This document shows positions 17,928 to 26,912 of a stretch of DNA of 64,000 nt, piece by piece; within the stretch, counting starts at the first letter, position 1, and every line of letters starts with the position of its first letter. Origin of the DNA: JAENVT01 sp963805445 (GTDB taxonomy: Bacteria > Actinomycetota > Acidimicrobiia > Acidimicrobiales > Ilumatobacteraceae). The notes below the pieces were generated by a model. That model did no database searches. It was not told where the DNA came from and was given only the letters and a program-made list of their open reading frames with translations. Position numbers and translations under genes: made by a program. The stretch spans positions 1 through 64,000 of the forward strand of contig CAWDUI010000011.1 of the NCBI GenBank assembly GCA_963805445.1, given 5' to 3'.

Positions 17928-19251
17928 ATGACCATCACCTACGACCCGAAGCACCCGAAGTACCTCGACGAGGCAGACGTCCGCCAGGAGACTGACCCGG
18001 GTGTACGACCTGTGTCACGGCTGCCGACTGTGCTTCAAGTTCTGCACCTCGTTCCCGACGCTGTTCGAGATGATCGACCGCCACGACGACCAGGACGCCG
18101 GACGGCTGACCCCGGCGCAGCAGGACCAGGTCGTCGACGAGTGCTTCCAGTGCAAGCTGTGCTACATCAACTGCCCGTACACCCCCGAGCTGCACGAGTG
18201 GGCGATCGACTTCCCGCGGCTGATGCTGCGCACCGACGCGATGCGCCACGCCACCGGTCAGGTCAGCCTGCGTCGACCGGCTGACCGACACCGGTGATGG
18301 GCCACACCGATCTGCTCGGCAAGGCGGCCACGCTGGCCGCCCCGGTGGCCAACAAGGTGCTCGGCGCCAAGCAGGGTCGGCGTCGTCCGCAAGGCCATGG
18401 AGAAGGTCACCGGCGTCTCGAGCGTGCGCCTGCTGCCGCCGTACGCCCGGCAGCGGTTCACGACCTGGTTCAAGCGTCGCCCGCGGGTGCGCATCGCCAA
18501 GCGCCAGGGGCGCGTCGCCGTGTTCCCCACCTGCCTCGTCGAGTACCAGCAACCGGCGATCGGCCACGACCTCGTCAAGGTCTACGAGCGCAACGGCATC
18601 GAGTGCTCGCTCGCCGACGGCGCCGGTTGCTGCGGTGCGCCGTGGTTGCACAGCGGCGACGTCGGGCAGTTCACCAAGGTCGCCGAGAAGAACGTCCAGG
18701 CGCTGGCCGCATCGGTGCGCCGCGGCAACGACATCGTCGTGCCCCAGCCGACGTGCGGCTACGTGCTGAAGAAGGACTACATCGACTACGTCGGCGGCCC
18801 CGATGCCGCAGCTGGTCGCCGAGCACACCTACGACGCCGCCGAGTACCTGATGAAGGTGCACAAGGGCGAGGGCACGTCGCTCGACACCGACTTCGAGGG
18901 CGACGTGCCCGGCCACCGTCACGTACCACACGCCGTGCCATCTGAAGGCGCAGAACGTCGGGCTGAAGAGCCGCGATCTGATCAAGCTCACCGGCGCCAA
19001 GGTCAACCTGGTGCAGCAGTGCAGCGGCATCGACGGCATGTGGGGACTGCGCGCCGAGAACACGGGCATCAGCGTGCCGATCGCCACGAAGCTGGCCGAT
19101 CAGATCCGCCGCGCCGACGGTGAGGTGATCTCCGGCGACTGCCATCTGGCCAACACGGCGATCACCGAGCAGACCGGTCGCCAGCCCCTGCACCCTCTGC
19201 AGCTGATCGCCCGCGCCTACGGCATCAGCCGAAGAGCCGCTGCAGCGATGA
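17928..19251 (+). CDS. Two-[4Fe-4S] and CCG-domain Fe-S oxidoreductase (GlpC/HdrD-like), frameshifted
   Basis: The product starts MTITYDPKHPKYLDEADV. Two ferredoxin-type motifs, CHGCRLCFKFC and CFQCKLCYINCP, bind two 4Fe-4S clusters. Two cysteine-rich CCG-type modules follow: FPTCLVEYQQP with GAGCCGAP, and TYHTPCHLKAQN with QQCSGIDGMWG. These resemble GlpC of anaerobic glycerol-3-phosphate dehydrogenase and the HdrB/HdrD subunit that reduces disulfides. At least four frame changes occur (about 17995, 18280, 18375, 18800). A last one gives the natural end EEPLQR. No GlpA or GlpB partner is present. Position between rubrerythrin and DUF3501 suggests it carries electrons to rubrerythrin, which is inference from a recurring gene trio. 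Confidence 0.85.
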
Positions 19252-19853
19252 GCATCTCCTCCAGTCGCAAGCTGGCCGTGGGCGACATCGCCGACACTCG
19301 TGCGTACGAGCGCGACTCGCGACGCGTTCCGAGCGGAGATGATCGAGTTGCGCCGGCGTCGCCGGGTTGCCGTCGGCACCATCGTCACCGTGGCGTTCGA
19401 GAACCGCGAGACCATCCGCTTCCAGATCCAAGAGATGGCCCGGGTCGAGCGGATCACCACCGACCAGGGCATCCAGGACGAGCTCGACGCTTACAACCCA
19501 CTGGTCCCCGAGATCGGCCAGCTGTGCGCCACATTGTTCATCGAGCTGACCTCCGACGAGGCGATCCGCGAGTGGCTCCCGCGTCTGGTCGGTATCGAGC
19601 AGTCCGTGGTGCTGCGCCTCCCCGACGGCGAGCAGGTGCGCGGTGCCGTCGACGCTCAACACGCGTCGCAGCTGACCCGCGCCGACGTGACCGCTGCGGT
19701 CCACTACATCACGTTCGCGCTCGATCCGCAGCAGCGCGGCAGCGTTCGGGGACGGCGCGGTGCTGGCGATCGATCATCCGCAGTACCGCGAGGAGGCGGA
19801 ACTCGCCGCCGCCACCGTGAGTGAGCTCTCGGACGACCTCGGCGGTCTGTTGA
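19248..19853 (+). CDS. DUF3501 family protein, frameshifted
   Basis: ATG overlaps the stop of the Fe-S gene (ATGA). The text MSISSSRKLAVGDIADTRAY, then FRAEMIELRRRRRVAVGTIV, FENRETIRFQIQEMARVERI, YNPLVPEIGQLCATLFIELT, EWLPRLVGIEQSVVLRLPDG and AAVHYITFAL matches DUF3501 closely over its whole length of about 200 residues. Frame changes lie near 19318 and 19745. The 3' end is uncertain: the frame reads on toward whiB, and a third shift would allow the TGA at 19851-19853. The family has no proven role and is repeatedly found beside rubrerythrin and a GlpC-like Fe-S protein. Confidence 0.85.
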
Positions 19854-19988
19854 GCGCGCAGATCGGCATACCATCCCGAGAAAATGCTGGAAGAGGGTCT
19901 AGTCAAGGCGACCCAAGTGACCCTAGATTCAGGCGCTTGAACGGTGATCTACCGTCAGCGGGGGCCAAACTCAAGAGAGGCATCAGTC

Positions 19989-20227
19989 GTGTCGGTCAAA
20001 GAGATCGTATGGCGAGAATGGGGGCGTGCCGGGGTCTGGAGGCAAGCATGTTCTACCCGGACGACGACGACCTGGCATTGGAGGCCAAGTCCGTGTGCGC
20101 GGGGTGCGATGTGCGCATCGCCTGCCTCGAACATGCACTGCAAGCACGGGAGAAATCGGGGATCTGGGGTGGGGCGACGGAGCGGGAGCGTCGGCGGATG
20201 ATCCGCCAACGTCGTCGCACCGCCTAA
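19989..20227 (+). CDS. WhiB-family Fe-S transcriptional regulator, one frameshift
   Basis: The product starts VSVKEIVWREWG, then must shift one base in a run of five G near 20022 to give ACRGLEASMFYP. It continues with CAGCDVRIACLEHAL, the GIWGG turn and the basic tail ERERRRMIRQRRR. The four cysteines (one in ACRG, three in the CxxCxxxxxC stretch) hold the redox-sensitive 4Fe-4S cluster of WhiB-like proteins. GIWGG plus the basic tail is the sigma-factor or DNA contact region. At about 80 residues it is a WhiB1/WhiB2-size member. WhiB proteins occur only in actinobacteria and their phages, so the gene also identifies the phylum. Placement after the rubrerythrin group may be functional or chance. 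Confidence 0.9.
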
Positions 20228-20236
20228 CCTGAACAG

Positions 20237-21310
20237 ATGAGCGCATTCGACGAGCTGGGCGGTTGGCCCGCGCTCCTGACCGAACTGGTCGAAGGTCGCG
20301 ACCTACCCGCCTCGCACGCCAGGGCGGCGATGGCGCACGATCCTGTCGGGCGACGCCACGCCCGCGCAGCTCATCGGGTTCGTCGTCGCCCTGCGGGCCA
20401 AGGGTGAGACGCCCGAGGAGCTCAGCGGCCTGCTCGACGCGGTGCTCGACGCTGCGTCGTTGGTGCCGCTCGAGCGAGGAGCTGCGTTCGCGGGCCGTCG
20501 ACATCGTCGGCACGGGCGGCGATCGCAGCCACTCGATCAACGTCAGCACGATGGCCGCGATCGTCGTCGCCGGAGCGGGCGTGCCGGTGTGCAAGCACGG
20601 GGCGCGTGCGTCGTCGTCGCAGTGCGGCGCGGCCGACGTGCTCGAGGAGCTGGGGGTCGCGATCGAGCTCACGCCGCACGGCGTGCTGCGATGCGTCGAA
20701 GAGGTCGGGCATCGGGTTCTGCCTGGCGCCGAAGTTCCATCCCGCGTTCCGTTTCGCCGCACCGAGCCGCCGCGAGATCGGCATTGCCACGGTGTTCAAC
20801 ATCCTCGGCCCGATGGCCAACCCCGGTCGTGTGCGCCGGCAGTTGATCGGTGTCGCCAACCCCGCGGTTGCCGAGCGGATGCTGGCCTCGTTGCGCTTGC
20901 ACGGCTCGGAGCGCGCCTGGGTCGTCCACGGCGGCGGGCTCGACGAGCTGACCACGACTGGCACCTCGACGGTGCTGGCGCTCGACGACGACAACGTCCG
21001 CACGTTCACCGTCGACCCCATCGCTCTCGGGTTTGCGCCCGCCATCCCCGACGAGTTGGTCGGTGGCACCCCACCGCAGAACGCCGAGGTCGTGCACCGC
21101 GTGTTGAAAGGCGAGCACGGCGCACATCGCAACATCGTCGTGCTCAACGCCGCTGCCGGCCTGGTGGTCGCCGGCGTCGCCGACTCGTTGGAGGAAGCGG
21201 TGATCATCGCCACGTCGTCGATCGACGAAGGGCACGCGGCAGGAATCCTCGATCGCTGGATCCACAAATCTCAGGCCATCGAAGCCGATTCGCGGTCTGA
21301 CCAATCGTGA
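20237..21310 (+). CDS. trpD: Anthranilate phosphoribosyltransferase, frameshifted
   Basis: The product starts MSAFDELGGWPALLTELVEG. The PRPP-binding loop DIVGTGGDRSHSINVSTMAA is present, with KHGARASSSQCGAADVLE, PKFHPAFRFAAPSRRE, TVFNILGPMANPGR and VVHGGGLDELTTTGTS. These are the complete TrpD signature series. Frame changes lie near 20340, 20477 and 20712. The enzyme transfers the phosphoribosyl group of PRPP to anthranilate in tryptophan synthesis. No other trp genes are near; stand-alone trpD next to whiB or unrelated genes is common in actinobacteria. Its TGA overlaps the GTG of thrB. Confidence 0.93.
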
Positions 21311-22150
21311 TCGTCCGTGTGCCGGCATCGTCGGCAAATCTGGGACCCGGGTTCGACACGTTGGGCATGGCACTGTCGATGCACGCCGAGGCCGGCGTGA
21401 TCGATGGCGACGTGCCGCCGGGTGGGCAACGGATCGATCAGCACCACCCGGCGGGTGTGGCATTCCGGCGCGCCGGGGGCGAGGGCGACCTGTGGGTCTG
21501 TTCCCCGATACCCGTTGGGCGCGGTCTCGGGTTCAGCGGTGCTGTCCGGGTGGCCGGAGTCGTTGCTGCGCACGCGCAGCGCCATGGCAGGTGACCCCGA
21601 CCGATTGGCCGCCGAGCTGCCGCGACCATGTTGGCGCTTGGCGACCGAGCTCGAAGGGCACGCCGACAACGTTGCTGCGTCGCTGTTCGGTGGCATCGTG
21701 GCCACCGCCGACGGCCGCGCCGTGCGCATTCCCCTGGCGTTCGACCCCGCTGTGGTGGTGTGGATCCCGTCGTTCACGACGTCGACCGACGAGTCGCGCA
21801 CCAAGCTCCGCACTGAGGTCGCCCTCAGTGACGCGGTGTTCAACATCGGTCGCACGGCCTTGCTGGTGGCGGCACTGGCGGCCGGCGACACCGGCGCGTT
21901 GCGAGCGGCCACCCAGGACCGGCTGCACCAGGACCGTCGCTTGGCTGCCGCCGCACCATCGCGAACCGCCCTCCAGACGGCCCTCGATGCAGGCGCGTGG
22001 TGCTCGTGGTTGTCGGGTTCCGGGCCCACGGTTGCAGCCATGTGTCCGTATGACGATGCCGACGAGGTGGCCGCGCAGATGCCCGACGACGGCCACACCA
22101 AGGTGCTGCGAATCGACCACGAGGGCGCCGTCATCGAGTCGGACGACTGA
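21307..22150 (+). CDS. thrB: Homoserine kinase (GHMP kinase), frameshifted
   Basis: The GTG start overlaps the trpD stop. MIVRVPASSANLGPGFDTLG is the typical N-terminus, with the PASSANLGPGFD substrate strand. The GHMP ATP loop is read as IPVGRGLGFSGA rather than the commoner GLGSSA. After a shift near 21580 come LATELEGHADNVAASLFGG, STDESRTKLRTEVALSDAVF and WLSGSGPTVAAMCP, the third GHMP motif. The enzyme phosphorylates L-homoserine in threonine synthesis. The gene ends at 22150, overlapping the 3' end of the convergent nuclease gene by 20 nt. Confidence 0.85.
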
Positions 22151-23858
22151 CAACGCGTGACGCCGCACGGTGGGCAGGTGGCTGACCCGCCGACTGAAGC
22201 TGCGATGTGCGGCCGACCACTTCGGGCACCTCGCTGATCGGCCACTCCCACTGGCCGTCACACCACAGCACGGTGACCTTGCCGGCCATGCGATCGAAGG
22301 CCCGAGCCAGACACAGCACCTCGTCGATGACGGCTCGGGGCAGCACGGCGGCAAAGATCGGCACATCTGGAGCCGGCAACTCCAGCCCGATCTCGATCTG
22401 CCCGTCCTGGGCGGTGCCGACCAGCACACCGTTGCGCACGTGGAGCACGGTGTCGTCGATCTGCACGCCCACGTCGCCGGCCTGGCGGAGTCGATCCGTC
22501 AACCGTCTGCGCCGCATCGCCTGCGAGAACGCCATCGCCCGATCGCGTACCTGGGCCGCTTCCTCGTACCGGCGGGCGGCAGACAGCACGGCCAGGCGAG
22601 CCTGGAGCGCGGCGATCACGAGATCGGGTGAGGTGGTCATGGCTTGCACGGTCTTGGCAACCACGGTTGCGTAGCTGGTTGCGTCGGCGGCCCCGGCGCA
22701 CGGACACATGGCGACGCCGAGCTGGGCCGGCGTGCAGGTGATCGCCGCCGGCCGGGGCTGGAAGGTGCGGCCGAGCCTCGTGGTGCACCGACGGAGCGGG
22801 AAGACCGACTGCAGGGCTTCGACGACTGCGTCGGCATTGGCTTTCGAGGGCAGCGGGCCGAGATGCACGCCGGCGCCGGTTGCGTCGTTGACCACCGACA
22901 GGCGCGGCCAGGCCTCATCGGTGCTCAGCCGCACGTAGCGATACTTCTGCGGCGACGTGCCGACCCGGTTGTATCGCGGCGCGAGTTGCTGCAGATATCG
23001 CAACTCCAGCACCTCGGCCGTCAACACGTTGGGCGTGGTGATGTACGAGACGCGCTGAGCCTCGCGCAGCAACGTGCCGATCTTGCGCCGATCGTCGCTG
23101 CCGAAGTAGCTACGAACACGTTGACGAAGATTGGTGGCCTTGCCCACGTAGAGGACCGTGTCGTTGGCGCCCCGGAACAGGTACACGCCCGGGGTGCGCG
23201 GCAGGCCGGTGGTCATGCGCAGCTTGGCGGCCTGGGGGTGGGCGCCGATGCGCGGCAGCGAGATGAGATCGTCGAGCCCGAGCACGCCGAGCCCGGCCGC
23301 GCGTTCGAGCAGGAAGTGCAGCAGGTCGGCCGTGGCCAACGCATCGTCGAGAGCACGGTGCGACGGACGGTGATCGAGACGGAACCGCGAGGCGAGCGTG
23401 CCGAGACGACAGTCGGGCACTTCGTCGCGGATCAATCGGCGCGCCAGCGGTAGCGTGTCGATGACCGGGTTGACGATCTCCGGGTCGCCCCGGCGGGTGA
23501 GCGCAGCGTTGATGAAGGCCATGTCGAAGCCGACGTTGTGCCCGACCACGACCGCGTCGCCGAGGAACTCGACCATCGAGGGCAGGACCGCCTCGATTGC
23601 CGGGGCGCGCACCACCATCGATTCGGTGATGCCCGTGAGCATCGTGATCACCGGCGGGATGGCCCGGCCGGGGTTCACGAGCGTTTGCAGCGTGCCGAGG
23701 CATTCGCCGGCACGGACCTTGACCATGCCGATCTCGGTGATGAGATCGCTGTGACGATCACCGCCGGTGGTCTCGATGTCGAGCACGCAGAAGGTCACGT
23801 CGGCCAACGGGGTGCCCAAGTCGTCGAAGGACCGCTGCCCGCCGGCTGCTGTGCGCAT
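22131..23858 (-). CDS. DEDDh exonuclease fused to GIY-YIG/UvrC-like nuclease domain
   Basis: This intact protein is about 575 residues from the ATG at 23858; an in-frame ATG at 23942 is also possible. Residues 15-180 are a DnaQ-type 3'-5' exonuclease with CVLDIETTGGD, GHNVGFDMAFINAAL and HRALDDALATADLL, the DEDDh acidic set. Next comes a GIY-YIG module, TPGVYLFRGANDTVLYVGKA and RQRVRSYFGS, as in UvrC and Cho. A C-terminal part resembles the UvrB-contact region (ARRYEEAAQVRDRAMAFSQA). Mycobacteria have the same fusion (Rv2191). It is probably a DNA repair nuclease. In contrast to its neighbours there is no frame break in 1.7 kb. Confidence 0.92.
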   Translation of the reverse strand: MRTAAGGQRSFDDLGTPLADVTFCVLDIETTGGDRHSDLITEIGMVKVRAGECLGTLQTLVNPGRAIPPVITMLTGITESMVVRAPAIEAVLPSMVEFLGDAVVVGHNVGFDMAFINAALTRRGDPEIVNPVIDTLPLARRLIRDEVPDCRLGTLASRFRLDHRPSHRALDDALATADLLHFLLERAAGLGVLGLDDLISLPRIGAHPQAAKLRMTTGLPRTPGVYLFRGANDTVLYVGKATNLRQRVRSYFGSDDRRKIGTLLREAQRVSYITTPNVLTAEVLELRYLQQLAPRYNRVGTSPQKYRYVRLSTDEAWPRLSVVNDATGAGVHLGPLPSKANADAVVEALQSVFPLRRCTTRLGRTFQPRPAAITCTPAQLGVAMCPCAGAADATSYATVVAKTVQAMTTSPDLVIAALQARLAVLSAARRYEEAAQVRDRAMAFSQAMRRRRLTDRLRQAGDVGVQIDDTVLHVRNGVLVGTAQDGQIEIGLELPAPDVPIFAAVLPRAVIDEVLCLARAFDRMAGKVTVLWCDGQWEWPISEVPEVVGRTSQLQSAGQPPAHRAASRVVSRPTR

Positions 23859-23972
23859 CGGAACAGTCCAGCACGAACGGACGTTCGCCGTCAAGAACAA
23901 GCGTTCGATTCGTTTGGGGAGCGGCCGAGGAGTCCTCAACACGTCCGACGACCGTGGTCAGGCACGCTTTCC

Positions 23973-24041
23973 GGTACTCCCGGTACTCACACCTCACCCA
24001 ACCAGGCTCAGCGGGTTCGATTTCGGTACTGGGAGTACCGA
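23973..24041. promoter_or_regulatory. Cluster of GGTACT motifs in a 414-nt divergent intergenic region
   Basis: GGTACT occurs twice as direct repeats 9 nt apart (23973 and 23982). It then occurs as a perfect inverted pair, TCGGTACT (24023-24030) and AGTACCGA (24034-24041), with a 3-nt GGG spacer. The region 23859-24272 has no convincing gene and separates the divergent nuclease and NYN genes, so an operator for either is plausible. Confidence 0.45.
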
Positions 24042-24272
24042 GATCGCGCCCAACGAGCTGCGCACTGAGCGGCGATCTGTGGGGGAGACGGGGAGGCCTC
24101 GAGCGGGCACGAGAACGGCCGGTCCACCGGCACTTGTAATCCGGCGTCGGACTGGGTGTGATCTCCCCGACGGGTTGCGTAATTCACTCGTCATCCGGCC
24201 GTGCGAACTCGCAGGTCAGTGCCGACGGTCTACTGCTCGCTGCGCGAAAGGCCGATCGGTACAGTGGTCGGA

Positions 24273-25511
24273 GTGAGCGGCGAACCCCGAGTCGAGCTGC
24301 ACGACGAGGTTCCTGATGAGGCGCTGCGACCAGCGCTCGAGCTGGCCGTCGGGATTGCCGCCGCGGGAGCGAAGATGCGCCCGCAGTTACCGTTCCCGCC
24401 TGGCCTCAAGCGGTTCCTGCGCTTTCACAAGTTGCCACCGACAGCGCTCGCCGAGGTTCGGGCGGCCGTCGACGGCGACGCTGCTTTCCGCGAGCGGTTG
24501 GCTTCGGTCGCGACAGCGGATCTGGTCGACGACGTCGGTGTGCTGTGGTTGTCGAGGCCGGATGGCTGGGAGTCGGCGATCATCGAACTGATTCCGGACA
24601 AGGCCGTCGACGATCAGGCGGCGTTGCGACGCGAGGAGCGTCGCCGCCTGGCCGCGCAAGAGGCCGCGGCGCGTGGCCGCGCCGAGCTGCTTTCCGTGAC
24701 TGCCGAGCTGGAGCGTGAGCGGGCCGGCAAGGTGGCGTTGGCAGGCGAACGCGATCGCTTGAAAGCCCAGCTGGGCGAGGTGCGGGCACGGCTTCGAGAT
24801 GCGCAGCGCGTCGAGCACGCGACAGCGCAGACACTCGCCAAGGCCGAGTCGGAGCTGGCGACGATGCGCCGAGCCTCCGCCGAGCCGCGTCCACCTGCAA
24901 CGGTGGCCATCGACACGACGGCTGTGCGCAACCTGCTCGGCGGCGCCGTTGCCGCCTCGAGCGAGGTCGTCGCACTGCTGACCGAGGCGTTGGGCGAGCT
25001 TTCCCGGGCAGACGGCGCAACCGATGCGGCCCCGCCGAAACGGGGGCGCGTGCCACGGGCTCGCCGCAAGCCGATTCGGCTGCCGGGTGGGGTGTTGGCC
25101 GGAACCGTCGAGGCTGCCGAGGTCGTGCTGCGCACCAAAGGTGCTCGCACACTGGTCGATGGCTACAACGTCGCCAAGCTGGGCTGGCCTTCGCTCGATC
25201 TCGATCATCAGCGTGACCAGTGCACCGTCGCCGCCGAGAACCTCGCCAAGCGCTGGAACATGGCGATGACCATTGTGTTCGACGGCGCTGCGATCGAAGG
25301 CGCACACACGGTGACGCGGCGCAAGCTGCGCATCGTGTACTCACCGGCCGGTGTGTCGGCGGACGACGTGCTGCGCGCCGAGGTCGCCGGGATGGACCTC
25401 TCCAAGCCAGTGGTGGTCGTGACCAATGATCGGGCGATCCTCGCCGACGTCGAGGCCGCCGGGGCCAACACCGTGTCGTCCGACGACTTCCTCACGCTGG
25501 TGCGTCGCTGA
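24273..25511 (+). CDS. NYN (YacP-type PIN-like) domain protein with coiled coil
   Basis: About 412 residues from the GTG at 24273, chosen because upstream in-frame codons do not look coding. Residues 1-110 are a helical N-domain (FPPGLKRFLRFHKLPPTAL). Residues 115-215 form an Arg/Glu/Ala-rich coiled coil. The C-terminal 150 residues are the NYN domain: TLVDGYNVAKLGWP, MTIVFDGAAIEGAH, VSADDVLRAEVAGM and PVVVVTNDRAILADVE, with the Asp residues that bind metal in PIN-like ribonucleases. The architecture equals the actinobacterial YacP-like RNA-binding/RNase proteins. The substrate is unknown. The frame is clean throughout. Confidence 0.85.
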   Translation: MSGEPRVELHDEVPDEALRPALELAVGIAAAGAKMRPQLPFPPGLKRFLRFHKLPPTALAEVRAAVDGDAAFRERLASVATADLVDDVGVLWLSRPDGWESAIIELIPDKAVDDQAALRREERRRLAAQEAAARGRAELLSVTAELERERAGKVALAGERDRLKAQLGEVRARLRDAQRVEHATAQTLAKAESELATMRRASAEPRPPATVAIDTTAVRNLLGGAVAASSEVVALLTEALGELSRADGATDAAPPKRGRVPRARRKPIRLPGGVLAGTVEAAEVVLRTKGARTLVDGYNVAKLGWPSLDLDHQRDQCTVAAENLAKRWNMAMTIVFDGAAIEGAHTVTRRKLRIVYSPAGVSADDVLRAEVAGMDLSKPVVVVTNDRAILADVEAAGANTVSSDDFLTLVRR

Positions 25512-25604
25512 CCAGGTGTGGGTCTGCCCCGCGAGGCTGTCACACCCCTTTGCGATGATGACCGCAGGTGGAGACCGACCCGCAACCAACAGGGCAAGGA
25601 CATC

Positions 25605-25830
25605 ATGGAACCCAACACGACTTCATTGATCATCTCGTGCGACACGTGCTGCATGCGCGGCAACCGCGACGTGCGCCGATTGCGTGGTGACCCATGTGCT
25701 CTCACCAGCGACGCTCGAATCCGTAGCGCTCGACGACGAGGAGATGAGGGTGGTGCGTTTGCTGGTGCGTGCAGGAATGATGCCTACGCTGCGTCACAGT
25801 GAGACTGACGCCGTCGCCGCCTTCTGTTGA
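25605..25830 (+). CDS. Small cysteine-rich (two CxxC) actinobacterial protein, one frameshift
   Basis: ATG follows GGGCAAGGACATC. The first frame reads MEPNTTSLIISCDTCCMRG. After one extra base near 25660 the other frame gives TATCADCVVTHVLSPATLES, then LDDEEMRVVRLLVRAGMMPT and the end DAVAAFC. The joined product of about 74 residues has CDTC and CADC, a likely zinc knuckle pair, followed by a helix. I have an impression that short proteins of this type are widespread in actinobacteria, but no function is known to me. The 3' end overlaps the queG start by about 30 nt. Confidence 0.65.
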
Positions 25831-26912
25831 CGCCGCGTACGTCGATCAACTGGTCCGGCTCGCCCACCAGCACGACATCTCGCACGTTGGCGTGTGCAGT
25901 GCCGGAACACTGGAACGAGCCAGGGGAGAGCTGATCCGTCGCAAGGCCGCCGGTCTGCACGACGGCCTGCAGTTCACCTACAAGAATCCTCAGCGCTCCA
26001 CCGACCCACAACGTGCCGTCGCCGGAGCACGCGCCGTGCTGGTCGGCGCCCGGTCGTATTTCACGGAAGCGCCACCGGCGCCGCCGGGGGCGCAGGGGCG
26101 AGTGGCCCGGTATGCGTGGACCGACCACTACGCACCGCTGCGGGTCGGGTTGCGTGCCGTCGCCGCCGGCGTTGCGACGTGACGGCTTTCGGGCGGTGGC
26201 GTTCGCCGACGACAACTCGATCGTCGACCGTGAAGTCGCCTATGAGGCCGGCATCGGATGGTTCGGCAAGAACGCCAACATCTTGCTTCCCGGCGCCGGA
26301 AGTTGGTTCGTTCTCGGCTGCGTGATCACCACTGCACCGTTGCCCACCTCGACGTCGCCGGTCGCCGACGGCTGCGGGTCGTGTCGACGGTGCCTCGACG
26401 CCTGTCCGACCGGGGCGATCATCGCCCCCGGCGTGATCGATGCCGGCCGCTGCCTGGCCTGGATCCTGCAGAAGCCGGGCGTGATGGATCGCCAGTGGCG
26501 AGCCGCGATCGGCGATCGCATCTACGGTTGCGACGACTGCCAGACCGTGTGCCCACCCACGGTGCGTTTCGCGACGAAGCATCAGGCGCCGCCGGTGGAG
26601 ATCGAGCCGTGGGTCTCGTTGATCGAGATCCTCGACGCCGACGACGCGGAACTGTTGGCGCGTTGGGGCCGCTGGTACGTGGCGGACCGCGATCCGAAAT
26701 GGGTTCGGCGGAACGCACTGGTGGCGCTCGGCAACGTCGGTCAGGCACACGACCTGGACGTCCGCCGCTGTGTCACCGAGTATCTCGCACATACCGATCC
26801 CGTGCTGCGCGTCCACGCGGTGTGGGCGGCTCGACGCCTGGGGCTCGTGTCTCTGCTGCCGGCCAACGACGCCGACCCGTTGGTCATGGACGAATTGGCT
26901 GCACCGGCATGA
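25799..26912 (+). CDS. queG: Epoxyqueuosine reductase, one frameshift
   Basis: The product starts VRLTPSPPSVDAAYVDQLVR. The cobalamin-binding half includes LHDGLQFTYKNPQRSTDPQ and, after a shift near 26180, AFADDNSIVDREVAYEAGIG and WFGKNANILLPG. The Fe-S domain carries CGSCRRCLDACPTGAI and GCDDCQTVCPP, the two 4Fe-4S motifs of QueG. A short HEAT-like end, PKWVRRNALVALGNVG, closes the protein. QueG removes the epoxide of epoxyqueuosine at tRNA position 34, the last step of queuosine synthesis, using cobalamin and two clusters. Presence of queG implies that the organism modifies tRNA with Q, unlike mycobacteria. The stop overlaps the next ATG. Confidence 0.92.

Noticed and set aside
24008..24042. 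GGTTCGAT next to paired bases, like a tRNA T-arm
   Set aside because: The flanking 5-bp stems do not pair, and no acceptor or anticodon arm is found around it.
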